Source: a bacterium
GTDB lineage: Bacteria; Fidelibacterota; Marinisomatia; Marinisomatales; JAHJCW01
Assembly (NCBI GenBank): GCA_028282845.1
Contig: JANQGY010000015.1
Location: 1-64,000 of the forward strand
DNA: 64,000 nt
Direction: 5' to 3'
The notes beneath the pieces are model-generated. The model was not told the origin of the DNA. It searched no databases and worked only from the letters and a program-made list of their open reading frames with translations. The position numbers were made by a program, and so were the translations under genes. Positions 53,350 through 63,137 of the stretch are shown here, piece after piece (within the stretch, counting starts at the first letter, position 1; the number at the start of each line of letters is the position of its first letter).

Positions 53350-55002
53350 ATGAAGAATAAAAGAAAAAATATTTTCATTGGACTTACTATTGGTTTAGTT
53401 ACCGTAATTGTATTTGCAGCATCGAAATCGGATATCTATACTGAAATAATGAAATCACAGCGTTTAGTCAATGATGTTTATAAACATTTAATCACAAATT
53501 ACGTTGATGATTTTGATGTTCAGGCCTTCACGCGCGCCAGCATTGAGGATATGGTCGGCGAGCTTGATCCTTATACAATTTATATAGAAGCTGATGAACG
53601 GCATAGCCTTGATCTGCTAACAACCGGCAAATATGGCGGTGTGGGAATCCAAATTGGCAAAAGGGATGACAGGCTGACAGTAATTGCTCCCATGGATGAC
53701 ACGCCGGCTGAACGAGCGGGAATTACCAACGGAGATATCATTGCAAAAATTGATAGTACGTTTACCAATGAATTAAGTCTTGATGAGGCTTCAAATCTTA
53801 TCCGCGGGGAAAAAGGCACAGATGTTACTTTATATATAGAAAGATATGGCAACGATGAGCTTATCGAGTTTGTTTTAACTCGGGACAATATTGTTGTCAA
53901 AGACGTGGCTTTTGCCGAATTAATTGATGGAGATATTGGTTATATACGTTTAACACGCTTTTCAGCAAACTCAGCTCCGGAAATGCGGGCGGCGCTGAAG
54001 AAATTTGTCGAAGCTGATGCTTCAGCCTTTATTCTTGATCTACGCAATAATCCCGGTGGATTGCTCGGGGCATCAATTGAAATTTTGGATATGATGGTAC
54101 CAAAAAATGAATTATTGTTAACGACAAAAGGACGTACCAAGGAATCTAATCGGGAAATCTATTCAAAGCATAATCCGATTATACCAGAAAACATGGAAAT
54201 TGTTGTATTGATCAGCGAAGGAAGTGCCTCGGCAAGTGAAATTGTTGCCGGTACTTTGCAGGATTTGGATCGTGCTATTGTTATGGGCAGAGCATCTTTC
54301 GGCAAGGGTTTAGTACAAACTGTTGTCAGTTTGGATAAAGAAAGAGCGTTAAAAATCACAACTGCAAAATATTATACTCCGAGCGGACGATTAATCCAGA
54401 AACCGGGTTATATTGATGAAGAATTGTTGGTAAATAAAGCCGAAGAAGATACTCTCTTTACAACTACAGGAGGACGAACCGTGAAAGGTGGTGGAGGAAT
54501 TAATCCTGATATAGAGATTGAAGTTGAATATAATTATCCGCTTACTTTTGCTTGTCTGCGAAATGGACAGTTTATGGCGTTTGTAACAGAGCACAAAAAT
54601 TTATACACAAGTATAGCTGAGGTAAAGGCAGATAATAATATGTTGAATGAATTTGAGCAATTTATTACTGCTAATGAAATAGAAGTCATTACTGCCGGTG
54701 AAAAAGCCCTTAGCGATACCAAAGAAAGATTGTTCAATATTGATAGTACTAACACAGACTTGAACAGTGCTTTTTCAGCCATTGAAAAATTTATTAATGA
54801 CCACGAAGAAACACTTTTTGAAAAGGAAAAAGCCAAATTATCTGAATTTTTATATGAGGAATTTGCCAGTGTTTATGGCGGAGAAGAAGGAAGATTCAGA
54901 GAGCAATTAAACTATGATGAGACTGTTAACCAAGCTCTTGTACTACTAAAAGATGAAACAGCCATTATTGACATATTTTTGGCGGGAAATCACCAATTAT
55001 AA
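53350..55002 (+). CDS. ctpA: S41 carboxyl-terminal processing protease
   Basis: A 550-residue periplasmic protease. Signal or anchor at 7-24. A cap region (to ~95) has LDPYTIYIEADE, followed by a PDZ domain (about 95-170) beginning GGVGIQIGKRDD. The S41 core has ILDLRNNPGGLLGAS, the catalytic Ser in EGSASASEIVAGTL and Lys in SFGKGLVQT. A ~150-residue helical extension follows the core. It trims the carboxy termini of exported proteins. Confidence 0.94.
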   Translation: MKNKRKNIFIGLTIGLVTVIVFAASKSDIYTEIMKSQRLVNDVYKHLITNYVDDFDVQAFTRASIEDMVGELDPYTIYIEADERHSLDLLTTGKYGGVGIQIGKRDDRLTVIAPMDDTPAERAGITNGDIIAKIDSTFTNELSLDEASNLIRGEKGTDVTLYIERYGNDELIEFVLTRDNIVVKDVAFAELIDGDIGYIRLTRFSANSAPEMRAALKKFVEADASAFILDLRNNPGGLLGASIEILDMMVPKNELLLTTKGRTKESNREIYSKHNPIIPENMEIVVLISEGSASASEIVAGTLQDLDRAIVMGRASFGKGLVQTVVSLDKERALKITTAKYYTPSGRLIQKPGYIDEELLVNKAEEDTLFTTTGGRTVKGGGGINPDIEIEVEYNYPLTFACLRNGQFMAFVTEHKNLYTSIAEVKADNNMLNEFEQFITANEIEVITAGEKALSDTKERLFNIDSTNTDLNSAFSAIEKFINDHEETLFEKEKAKLSEFLYEEFASVYGGEEGRFREQLNYDETVNQALVLLKDETAIIDIFLAGNHQL

Positions 55003-55045
55003 TATTTAATTATATTTGAAATTATTTTTAATTTTTGTTCGTTAC

Positions 55046-55119
55046 GGGCGATTAGCTCAGCTGGTTAGAGTGCTTGCTTGACATGCAAGAGGTCAACAGT
55101 TCAAGTCTGTTATCGCCCA
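55046..55119 (+). tRNA. tRNA-Val (anticodon GAC)
   Basis: Acceptor stem GGGCGAT/ATCGCCC, D-arm GCTC/GAGT, anticodon stem CTTGC/GCAAG with loop TTGACAT giving anticodon GAC (codon GTC), T-arm CAACAGTTCAAGTCTGTT, discriminator A. CCA is not encoded. Confidence 0.95.
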
Positions 55120-55490
55120 CTTTTGATTGAATATTGAAAAACTACCATCGGTATTTTTCTGTATCATATGGTTTTCATTTAATCTCTCTTTACGCTATTT
55201 TGTCCAATAGTTGAAACCAATTACAAATCTTTTCACATAATTATAAATTATTTGTATAAGTATTTTTTTACATAATAAATTTATTAAGCGAAATAACTCT
55301 TTATTAATGATTAATACACAAAATTCTACACAAAATAGAAGTGGGCTTATTTGCCCCTTGTTAGCTGCCCGTGTAGGATTAAATCGAGAGTTATTTCGCG
55401 ATAACCACTTGAGGCTTTCAAGGGGTTTTATAATATCACCCAACCTCAATGTAGAATCCAAATAATTAATAATAAAAATGGGAGTTAAAA
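55120..55490. other. Gene-free interval between tRNA-Val and the FISUMP gene
   Basis: 370 bases, AT-rich on both sides with a more GC-rich middle (55330-55440). The main structure is an inverted repeat listed separately. A weak CTTGA/TCAAG hairpin followed by GGGGTTTT lies near 55407-55430. No frame resembles a protein. Confidence 0.6.
55288..55399. repeat. 13-base inverted repeat flanking 86 bases
   Basis: Perfect arms GCGAAATAACTCT (55288-55300) and AGAGTTATTTCGC (55387-55399). The enclosed segment has no coding frame. It may be a small non-autonomous element or a long-range RNA stem in the leader of the FISUMP gene. Confidence 0.5.
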
Positions 55491-56156
55491 ATGTATAAAT
55501 ACACGTTACTAATACTATTTATTTTAGTAGTAGGATGTAAAAAAGATCCTGCTTCTTCGAAAGAACTTACTGTTACTGATATTGACGGTAATGTTTATGA
55601 AACAGTACAAATTGGTGAGCAACTATGGATGGCAGAAAATCTAAAGGTAAAACATTATAGAAATGGTGATCCAATAAATTATATTACTAATGAATGGTGG
55701 TCGAACGAAGGTGCCTACTATTCCTACAATAATAACTTGGGTAATTCAAATACATACGGCTTATTGTATAATTGGTATGCTGTGAATGATTTGCGTGGAA
55801 TTGCACCGGAAGGTTGGCGTGTAGCTACAATTTATGACTGGCAAAATTTAGTAAATTATTTAGGTGGAAATCGTGCTACAGGAGCAAAAATGAAAGCAAC
55901 ATATGATTGGGATGAACCGAATACTGGAGTTACTAATGAAAGTGGTTTTACTGCTCTACCTGCGGGACGTTTCTACGTTGAAGAAGATGCAATAGGTTTT
56001 AGTGGGCTTGGGTGGATCGCTGAATTTTGGTCATCTAATTATTGGACGCTCTATGATGCACAAGGTGTAACGCTATGGTACGATGAATCAGATTTGTATT
56101 TTTATAATGATAATGATAAAAGAAATGGATATAGCGTTCGCTGTATAAAAGATTAA
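55491..56156 (+). CDS. FISUMP-domain lipoprotein
   Basis: A 221-residue lipoprotein with signal and lipobox VVGC (Cys16). The rest is a Fibrobacter succinogenes major paralogous domain (TIGR02145 type): VTDIDGNVYETVQIGEQLWM, AENLKVKHYRNGDPI, TYGLLYNWYAV, PEGWRVATIYDWQNL, the LPAGRF turn, WSSNYW and the terminal GYSVRCIKD. It is exposed at the cell surface; function is unknown even where abundant. GGGAG precedes the ATG. Confidence 0.9.
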   Translation: MYKYTLLILFILVVGCKKDPASSKELTVTDIDGNVYETVQIGEQLWMAENLKVKHYRNGDPINYITNEWWSNEGAYYSYNNNLGNSNTYGLLYNWYAVNDLRGIAPEGWRVATIYDWQNLVNYLGGNRATGAKMKATYDWDEPNTGVTNESGFTALPAGRFYVEEDAIGFSGLGWIAEFWSSNYWTLYDAQGVTLWYDESDLYFYNDNDKRNGYSVRCIKD

Positions 56157-56184
56157 AAATTATCAAAATATATATAAATCATCT

Positions 56185-56222
56185 AAAACCCTCAAGGTTT
56201 TGAATACCTTGAGGGTTTTTTT
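56185..56222 (+). terminator. Rho-independent terminator
   Basis: Arms AAAACCCTCAAGGT / ACCTTGAGGGTTTT, loop TTTGAAT, followed by a run of T. It ends the FISUMP transcript. Confidence 0.92.
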
Positions 56223-56412
56223 ACTGTTTTAGTAAATTTCATTGTTTTATCGACTATAAGCATTAAATTTGTTGCCTTAAATAGCTGATATTTAATTGTA
56301 TATGATGTTAAGAAAAAATATAAATATTGATTATAAACTATTTTCGAATAGTGCAGTAGCTTTGCATCCCATCTTCGATACATTTACATTTTAATTTGCA
56401 ATTCTTACATCC

Positions 56413-58368
56413 ATGAAGAATATAACCATTACATTTCCGGATAAATCCACACGTACTTATGAGAGCGGTGTTACACCGATGCAAATTGCTGAGTCTATTG
56501 GTGAAAGATTGGCGCAAGCAACTATTGCCGCTAAAGTTGGTGATAAAATTGTTGATGCAAATTATAAAATTGAAAATGATTCTGCAGTAAGCATCCTAAC
56601 ACCTGATTCACCCGAAGGGCACGAAGTATTACTTCATAGCACTGCCCATTTAATGGCGCAAGCGGTTAAGGAATTATTTCCTGATGCTAAAGTAACAATT
56701 GGGCCGGCAATCGAAAATAGGTTCTATTATGATTTTGATATCGAAGGTACATTTTCCGAAGATGACCTTAAGAAGATTGAAGAGAAAATGCACGAATTGT
56801 CCAAAAATGATTATTCAGTTCATCGTAAGGAATTAACGCGCGAGGAAGCAATTAAGATATTTGCTGACATGAACGAGACTTACAAAGTTGAAATTATCGA
56901 AGGAATTGATCCGGAAGAGAAATTGTCAGCTTACGAGCAGGAAGACTTCATTGATCTTTGCCGCGGACCGCATGTTCCATCAACTGGTAAAATAAAGCAT
57001 TTTAAATTACTTGAATCCTCCGGTGCATATTGGCGCGGTGATGAGAATAATAAGATGCTGCAACGGATCTACGGAACATCATTTGGCAGTAAAAAAGCAT
57101 TAAAAGAATATTTACATTTTTTAGAAGAAGCTAAAAAACGCGATCACCGCAAACTGGGAAAAGAATTAAAGATATTTACGTTTGACGAGGAGGTTGGACC
57201 GGGATTACCTTTGTGGTTGCCGAATGGAACAGTCATCATTGAAGAATTGGAGAAATTAGCCAAAGAAGTCGAACGGGAAGCCGGTTATACGCAGGTCAGG
57301 ACGCCGCATTTGACTAAAGGTAAATTATACGAAAAATCAGGCCATTTGGAGCATTATAAGGATAGCATGTATCCGGCGATGGATGTGGATGGAATTGACT
57401 ATTACGTTAAGCCGATGAATTGTCCGCATCATCACAAAATATTTGATTCGATGCAGCGTAGCTACCGTGATATGCCGGTAAGACTTTCTGAATATGGTAC
57501 TTGCTATCGTTATGAAAAATCAGGACAGCTTTTCGGACTGATGCGTGTCAGAAGTATGCAGATGAATGATGCGCACATATATTGTACTCCCGATCAGTTC
57601 AAAGATGAATTTTTGGCTGTCTGTGATCTATACTTTAAATATTTTGAGATTTTCGGTATTGAAAAATATCAAATGCGCTTAAGTCTGCATGATGAAGAGG
57701 GGCTTGGCAAAAAATATGTTAATGAACCGAAACTTTGGAAACAAACAGAGGAAATTGTTAAGAAAGCCTTAGATGATGGTGATTTCAATTATGTTGAAGT
57801 TCCCGGCGAAGCTGCTTTTTACGGTCCCAAGATTGATGTTCAGGTTTGGAGTGCAATCGGCAAGGAATTTACATTGGCAACCAATCAGGTTGATTTTGCT
57901 CAGCCCGGTCGTTTTGGATTATCTTATGTAGATGAAGACGGCAAAGAAAAGACACCACTCTGTATCCATCGGGCACCGCTAAGCACGCACGAGAGGATGA
58001 TCGGATTTTTAATCGAGCATTTCGGTGGTGATTTTCCATTGTGGTTGGCTCCGGTGCAAGTGGCAGTATTGCCGATTTCGGAAAAAACTAATGAATATGC
58101 CAAGCAGATCAACAATAAATTATTTTCGGTTGGGATTCGATCACAATTAGATGATCGCCCCGATAAAATCGGTGCGAAGATCCGCCAAGCTGAAATTGAT
58201 AAAATAAATGTTATGATAATTGTCGGCGAACAGGAGAAAGATGCCGAAACAATTTCAGTCAGACGCAGATTTATTGGCGACATGGGATCAATGAAACTTG
58301 AAAAACTCATTGATCAATTAAATGATGAAATAAAAAATAGGAGGGATACTAATCGCAAAAAAACCTAA
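56413..58368 (+). CDS. thrS: Threonyl-tRNA synthetase
   Basis: A 651-residue class II synthetase in the usual order: TGS domain (1-60, with GVTPMQIAESIG), editing/SAD domain (HSTAHLMAQAVKELFP, DLCRGPHVPSTG), catalytic core with motif 2 (GTCYRYEKSGQLFGL) and zinc ligands (MNCPHHHKIF), motif 3 (HRAPLSTHERMIGFLIEH), and the anticodon-binding domain. It charges tRNA-Thr. It leads the translation operon and overlaps infC by 17 bases. No obvious Shine-Dalgarno or T-box is seen upstream. Confidence 0.97.
   Translation: MKNITITFPDKSTRTYESGVTPMQIAESIGERLAQATIAAKVGDKIVDANYKIENDSAVSILTPDSPEGHEVLLHSTAHLMAQAVKELFPDAKVTIGPAIENRFYYDFDIEGTFSEDDLKKIEEKMHELSKNDYSVHRKELTREEAIKIFADMNETYKVEIIEGIDPEEKLSAYEQEDFIDLCRGPHVPSTGKIKHFKLLESSGAYWRGDENNKMLQRIYGTSFGSKKALKEYLHFLEEAKKRDHRKLGKELKIFTFDEEVGPGLPLWLPNGTVIIEELEKLAKEVEREAGYTQVRTPHLTKGKLYEKSGHLEHYKDSMYPAMDVDGIDYYVKPMNCPHHHKIFDSMQRSYRDMPVRLSEYGTCYRYEKSGQLFGLMRVRSMQMNDAHIYCTPDQFKDEFLAVCDLYFKYFEIFGIEKYQMRLSLHDEEGLGKKYVNEPKLWKQTEEIVKKALDDGDFNYVEVPGEAAFYGPKIDVQVWSAIGKEFTLATNQVDFAQPGRFGLSYVDEDGKEKTPLCIHRAPLSTHERMIGFLIEHFGGDFPLWLAPVQVAVLPISEKTNEYAKQINNKLFSVGIRSQLDDRPDKIGAKIRQAEIDKINVMIIVGEQEKDAETISVRRRFIGDMGSMKLEKLIDQLNDEIKNRRDTNRKKT
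58339..58354 (+). promoter_or_regulatory. Shine-Dalgarno and ATC start codon of infC
   Basis: AGGAGGG at 58339-58345 is followed after 6 bases by ATC at 58352. From there the infC amino terminus reads exactly as in the family (AKKPKIRVNED). No ATG, GTG or TTG lies in the right place. Non-canonical AUU/AUC starts in infC let IF3 repress its own synthesis. Confidence 0.88.
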
Positions 58369-58864
58369 GATTCGCGTAAATGAAGATATTTACGCTGAAA
58401 AAGTTAGATTAATTGATGCGGACGGTAACCAAGTTGGTATAGTAAGTGTAGAAGAAGCACTTGAACAGGCACGTGATGTGGATTTAGATTTAGTTGAAAT
58501 TTCACCAAATGCTAAACCGCCTGTTTGTAAAATTCTTGATTATGGAAAATTTAAATACGAGGCGCAAAAACGTGAACAGCAAAGCAAAAAGAAACAGCAT
58601 GTTATTAAAATCAAGGAGATTAGATTACGACCTCGTATTGACCAACATGACCTTGAGACGAAGGTCAATATGGGTAGAAAATTTTTAAGTGAAGGGTGTA
58701 AATTAAAAGTCACCCTAATGTTTCGCGGACGTGAGATGTCACGTTTGGATTTAGGCGAAATAGTTTTAGATAAAGTTGCAGAAATGCTAGCTGATGTGGC
58801 GGAAATTGAAAAACGGGATCCGATGGAAGGTAGGCGCATATCAATTATGTACACTGCAAAGTAG
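58352..58864 (+). CDS. infC: Translation initiation factor IF-3
   Basis: A 170-residue IF3 when read from the ATC at 58352: KKPKIRVNEDIYAEKVRLID, then GIVSVEEALEQARD and LDLVEISPNAKPPVCKI form the amino-terminal domain. The KEIRLRPRIDQHDLETK linker and helix and the carboxy-terminal domain (VTLMFRGREMSR, IEKRDPMEGRRISIM) follow. The first ATG (58478) would remove a third of the amino-terminal domain. The factor discriminates start codons on the 30S subunit. It starts inside the end of thrS and precedes rpmI by 9 bases. Confidence 0.96.
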   Translation: MAKKPKIRVNEDIYAEKVRLIDADGNQVGIVSVEEALEQARDVDLDLVEISPNAKPPVCKILDYGKFKYEAQKREQQSKKKQHVIKIKEIRLRPRIDQHDLETKVNMGRKFLSEGCKLKVTLMFRGREMSRLDLGEIVLDKVAEMLADVAEIEKRDPMEGRRISIMYTAK

Positions 58865-58873
58865 GAGAAGCAA

Positions 58874-59068
58874 ATGCCAAAACAAAAAACACGACGCGGC
58901 GCAGCTAAACGGTTCCGATTGACCGGTTCCGGGAAGCTCAGACGCAATAAAGCAAACCATAGACATATGCTTATTCGACGTTCAAAAAGCGCAAAAAGAA
59001 AAATGCGCAATCCCGGCTTAGTCGCTAAAGCTGATGAACGCAAAGTACGTCGTATGTTGTCGGTTTAG
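58874..59068 (+). CDS. rpmI: Ribosomal protein bL35
   Basis: A 64-residue basic protein of family length: KQKTRRGAAKRFRLTGSGK, then RRNKANHRHMLIRRS. AGGAG precedes the ATG. It is part of infC-rpmI-rplT, the classical operon. Confidence 0.97.
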   Translation: MPKQKTRRGAAKRFRLTGSGKLRRNKANHRHMLIRRSKSAKRKMRNPGLVAKADERKVRRMLSV

Positions 59069-59078
59069 GGAGGGATAG

Positions 59079-59426
59079 ATGCCAAGATCAAATAGTTCTG
59101 TCCCGAGGCATAGAAGACATCGAAAAATAGTAAAGCAGGCCAAAGGCTACTATGGTGCCCGGAGCCGCACTTTTAAAGCTGCCAAAGACGCAGTCTGGAA
59201 AGCGGGAACTTACGCTTATCGTGACCGCCGACAGAGAAAACGACAATTTCGTCGTCTTTGGATTACGCGAATTAATGCTGCGGCTCGGTTAAATGGTATG
59301 TCCTATTCTGCTTTTATTGCCGGATTAAAGGATAAAGGATATGATCTGAATCGTAAAGTATTAGCCGATTTAGCAGTGCATAATCCCGAAGCCTTTTCCG
59401 AAATCGCAAAAACGATTCAAAAATAA
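59079..59426 (+). CDS. rplT: Ribosomal protein bL20
   Basis: A 115-residue protein with the typical [20 protein letters not shown] opening, [20 protein letters not shown] and [17 protein letters not shown]. In other bacteria bL20 represses its own operon by binding the message; no leader structure of that kind was identified here. GGGAGG lies before the ATG. Confidence 0.97.
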   Translation: MPRSNSSVPRHRRHRKIVKQAKGYYGARSRTFKAAKDAVWKAGTYAYRDRRQRKRQFRRLWITRINAAARLNGMSYSAFIAGLKDKGYDLNRKVLADLAVHNPEAFSEIAKTIQK

Positions 59427-59428
59427 CT

Positions 59429-60421
59429 ATGTCTTTAAATGACTCAATCAAGGCAGTTCGGGAGCAATTCCGGACTGCCATTGAAGATATACCTAATGAG
59501 CCTTCTAAGCTCGAAAAGATCAGAGTAAGATTCCTCGGTCGCAAAGGCGAAGTTGCCAAGTTATTTGCTACAATGGGCAAGATTGCTGCCGAAGAAAGGG
59601 CGGAAGCGGGGAAACAGCTTAACGAACTAAAGAATGAATTGCAATCCGCCTTTGATTCCATAGTTCAAAAAATGGGTAAATCGTCTAAAAAATCACAAGC
59701 CGATAAATTTGATTATACACTGCCCGGATTATACGCTCCAACCGGTTCAATCCATCCGATTGAAAGCACACTCAATGAAGTTAAAGACATATTCAAATCA
59801 ATCGGATTTTCGGTGGCTTATGGTCCCGAAGTTGACGACGAATATCACAATTTTGACGCTTTGAATATTCTTGAACATCATCCGGCACGTGATATGCAGG
59901 ACACCTTCTTTGTCGAAGATAGAGCGGTTTTACGTACGCATACTTCAAATGTACAAATCCATTTAATGGAAAATAAAGAACCGCCAATTAGATATATTGT
60001 GCCCGGTAGAGTGTATCGCAATGAAGCATTGAGTTATAAGAGTTTTTGTTTATTCCACCAAGTGGAAGGTTTATATGTTGATAAAAATGTATCGTTTGCG
60101 GAATTGAAAGGTACATTGGATTATTTTGTGCGGCGCATGTTTGGCGAAAATGTAAAGATCCGATTTCGGCCGAGTTTTTTCCCATTCACCGAACCAAGTG
60201 CCGAAATTGATCTGTGGAATCCGGAGCGGAATCAGTGGTTGGAGATACTTGGCTGCGGCATGGTCAATCCTAAAGTTTTTGAGAATGTAGGTTATGATCC
60301 CAAAGTGTGGCATGGCTATGCCTTTGGAATTGGCATTGAACGCATGGCGATGCTTAAATATAAGATAAAAGATATTCGCGATTTTTACCGCAATGATGTG
60401 CGCTTTTTGGAGCAGTTCTGA
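59429..60421 (+). CDS. pheS: Phenylalanyl-tRNA synthetase alpha subunit
   Basis: 330 residues. A coiled-coil amino terminus (1-85, with FLGRKGEVAKLF) precedes the class II core: HPIESTLNEVKDIF, GPEVDDEYHNFDALNILEHH, HTSNVQIHLM, FHQVEGLYVDKNVSF, and motif 3 around YAFGIGIERMAMLKY. It pairs with PheT to charge tRNA-Phe. It overlaps pheT by one base (TGATG). Confidence 0.97.
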   Translation: MSLNDSIKAVREQFRTAIEDIPNEPSKLEKIRVRFLGRKGEVAKLFATMGKIAAEERAEAGKQLNELKNELQSAFDSIVQKMGKSSKKSQADKFDYTLPGLYAPTGSIHPIESTLNEVKDIFKSIGFSVAYGPEVDDEYHNFDALNILEHHPARDMQDTFFVEDRAVLRTHTSNVQIHLMENKEPPIRYIVPGRVYRNEALSYKSFCLFHQVEGLYVDKNVSFAELKGTLDYFVRRMFGENVKIRFRPSFFPFTEPSAEIDLWNPERNQWLEILGCGMVNPKVFENVGYDPKVWHGYAFGIGIERMAMLKYKIKDIRDFYRNDVRFLEQF

Positions 60422-62802
60422 TGCGACTATCAATTAATTGGCTAAACCAATACGTTGACATTAGAGAAACTCCACAAGAGTTAGCCGATATGTTAACCAT
60501 GCTCGGTTTTGAAGCCGAGATTGCAACTGATCTATCAAATTTAAATAATGTTGTTACTGCCAAAGTTGAAGCAGTTGAAAAACATCCCAATGCCGATAAA
60601 TTAGCGGTTTGCAAGGTTAATGACGGCACAGAAACATTTAATGTGGTCTGCGGCGCTCCCAATGTTAAGGCGGATCAGAAAATTGTATATGCCAAAGTAG
60701 GAGCGGAGCTACCCGGTGGTAAAATCACTAAAGCTAAAATCCGTGGCGAGGTCAGTTTTGGAATGATCTGTGCTGAGGATGAACTCGGGATTTCCGATGA
60801 GCACGAAGGAATAATGGTATTGCCGGATGATACCAAATTAGGCTTACCAATTAGTGATGTGCTAAATGAAAAATATGCAGCCTTGGAATTAGATATTGCA
60901 CCCAACCGTCCGGATGCCTTATCACATATTGGCATTGCACGAGAAGTCAGTTTGAAAACCGGACGAAAGCTCAAACTACCATCGCATGATATTGAAAAGC
61001 CGAAAAATATAACCGATAATGTCGAAGTCATTTTAGATGATGATAAAGGTTGCCCACGCTATATTGCCGGAGTAGTTGACAATATTAAAGTAGGACCAAG
61101 TCCACAATGGATGAAGGAATTATTAGAATCAGCCGGGCAGCGCAGTATCAACAATGTGGTTGATATATCCAATTTTGTATTGTTGGAAACGGGACATCCG
61201 ACGCATATTTTCGATCATTCGCAAATACCGCATGATAAAATATTAGTTAGAAAAGCGGCAAAAGGTGAAGAATTTGTCACCTTAGATGAAGACAAACATA
61301 AGCTTGATGACTATCATTTATTAATTACTGATGGTGAAAAACCGGTTGCTTTAGCGGGAATTATGGGAGGTTTGGGTTCAGCGGTAAAAGAAGATACCAC
61401 CAAAGTTTTGATCGAGAGCGCTTATTTTGATCCGGTTACAGTTCGCAAAGGTTCAAAATCACTTGGGATGTTAACCGAATCTTCACGGCGGTTTGAGCGG
61501 GGTGCTGACCCTGAAGCTGCAACCACAGCATTTTATCGGATTGTGTCATTGCTCAAAGAATATGCCAATGGGGAATTGGTTTCCGAAGTTGTTGATGCCT
61601 ATCCCAATAAAATTTTGCAGCCAAAAATCACATTGCGGAAGTCGGAAATTGATCTTGTGGCAGGCTGCGATATATCCAATAAAATTATAGAAGAAGTAAT
61701 GACCGGATTGGGAATCAAATGGACTTTGGGTAAGGACAATTCTTGGGAATGTACTCCACCAAGCTACCGACCTGATCTTGAAAATGAGATTGATTTGATT
61801 GAGGAAGTAATTCGTATTTATGGCTATGATAATGTTCCGGTTCAATCAAGATATGGCAGTTTATTTAATTATACCAATCCCGATCCGCGAGCAAGGATAA
61901 CTGATATAGTCAATACATTTGCCGGATTAGGATTTAGACAATGTTATAATAATTCATTGCAAGCGGAAAGTGCAGCGCGACTGTCAGGAATTAAGCCCGT
62001 TAAAACGGTTAATCCTTTGAGTGAAAATTTATCTGATCTACGTACTTCACTGATCTCCGGTTTATTGAATAATATAGACTTTAACATTAAAAACGGAACC
62101 AATGACTTACAATTATTTGAATTGGGTCAGGTACATGCTCAAGAAAGCAAAGGCTTTAAAGGTATCACTGAAACAGCCCAAATTGCCGGCGTTTTGTACG
62201 GTAATTCTCAAATACCAAATATTCACAATGAAAAAGGTGCTAAACATTCATTTTATTCTTTAAAAGGTAGTTTAGATAATTTCTTTTTACGCTTATTAGG
62301 TCTTACCGCCAACTGCAAAAAAACGGAACACGCCGAATTTGAACAGAGTTTTGCGATCACTTTGAACAAGACTGTAGTGGGAATCTGCGGTTTTATAAAA
62401 CATTCAATTGTTGAGGATATGAATTTAGATATTGAAGATAAAGTCTATGGTTTTGTACTCGATACTGATAAGCTGCTCAATATCCTGGATCAACCGGTTT
62501 ATTATCGAGAGATTGCTAAATACCCTACGATTGAAAGAGACTTAAACTTTGTTTTAGATGAAGCAGTCAATGCCGGTGATATTATAAATAAAATTATTAA
62601 GCTGAATAATAAACGGCTTAAATCGGTTACTCCGATTAACATCTTCAGACATCCATCGCTTGGCGATAATAAAAAGAGCATTGTATTCAATTTAGTATTT
62701 CAAGATAATTCGAAAACACTTGAAGACAAAGATGTAAATCCAATTATTGAAGAAATTATAAGTATTGTTAAAGTAAAGTTTAATGCTAAATTAAGAGCGT
62801 AA
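60421..62802 (+). CDS. pheT: Phenylalanyl-tRNA synthetase beta subunit
   Basis: 793 residues, full length. Amino-terminal tRNA-binding OB domain (VEKHPNADKLAVCKV, CGAPNVKADQKIVYA), B3/B4 editing domain (APNRPDALSHIGIAREVS, then SINNVVDISNFVLLETGHP), B5 domain around residues 400-475, core-like catalytic remnant, and the FDX-ACB anticodon domain at the end (YPTIERDLNFVLDEA). Coupled to pheS. Confidence 0.97.
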   Translation: MRLSINWLNQYVDIRETPQELADMLTMLGFEAEIATDLSNLNNVVTAKVEAVEKHPNADKLAVCKVNDGTETFNVVCGAPNVKADQKIVYAKVGAELPGGKITKAKIRGEVSFGMICAEDELGISDEHEGIMVLPDDTKLGLPISDVLNEKYAALELDIAPNRPDALSHIGIAREVSLKTGRKLKLPSHDIEKPKNITDNVEVILDDDKGCPRYIAGVVDNIKVGPSPQWMKELLESAGQRSINNVVDISNFVLLETGHPTHIFDHSQIPHDKILVRKAAKGEEFVTLDEDKHKLDDYHLLITDGEKPVALAGIMGGLGSAVKEDTTKVLIESAYFDPVTVRKGSKSLGMLTESSRRFERGADPEAATTAFYRIVSLLKEYANGELVSEVVDAYPNKILQPKITLRKSEIDLVAGCDISNKIIEEVMTGLGIKWTLGKDNSWECTPPSYRPDLENEIDLIEEVIRIYGYDNVPVQSRYGSLFNYTNPDPRARITDIVNTFAGLGFRQCYNNSLQAESAARLSGIKPVKTVNPLSENLSDLRTSLISGLLNNIDFNIKNGTNDLQLFELGQVHAQESKGFKGITETAQIAGVLYGNSQIPNIHNEKGAKHSFYSLKGSLDNFFLRLLGLTANCKKTEHAEFEQSFAITLNKTVVGICGFIKHSIVEDMNLDIEDKVYGFVLDTDKLLNILDQPVYYREIAKYPTIERDLNFVLDEAVNAGDIINKIIKLNNKRLKSVTPINIFRHPSLGDNKKSIVFNLVFQDNSKTLEDKDVNPIIEEIISIVKVKFNAKLRA

Positions 62803-62828
62803 TAATTAATAATTAATCGGAATAAATT

Positions 62829-63128
62829 ATGCCTGATTCATCAAATTTAGTTAAAGTATCAATTTTAGGTCAGGATTATACCGTGAAGGCACCGGCGGAC
62901 GCAACTTATATTAAAGAAGTGGCGGAGTATGTGAACGAAAGGATGAAAGAGGTGCAGGATAATATCGGGCCCGACCAATCATCAACCCGGATTGCTATTT
63001 TAGCTGCCATGAATATTTCGGACGAATTATTCAGTATCAAGCGCAATAAAGATTCGATCTCAGGGGATGTCGGTAGCAGAATCGCCTCGTTGATCGAATT
63101 AATTGACGAAAATTTAACCAAAGAATAA
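62829..63128 (+). CDS. zapA: Cell division protein ZapA
   Basis: A 99-residue small protein with VKVSILGQDYTVKAPADATY at the start, a VNERMKEVQDNI helix and RIAILAAMNISDELF, followed by a coiled-coil. It cross-links FtsZ filaments at the division site. The location between pheT and folD matches many bacteria. Confidence 0.9.
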   Translation: MPDSSNLVKVSILGQDYTVKAPADATYIKEVAEYVNERMKEVQDNIGPDQSSTRIAILAAMNISDELFSIKRNKDSISGDVGSRIASLIELIDENLTKE

Positions 63129-63137
63129 TTCGAGACG

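Noticed and set aside
55195-55461. 88-codon minus-strand frame behind tRNA-Val
   Set aside because: It crosses the inverted repeat, lacks a ribosome binding site and resembles no family.
58540-59043. 167-codon minus-strand frame opposite infC and rpmI
   Set aside because: It is antisense to two conserved translation genes, has no recognisable domain and no ribosome binding site.
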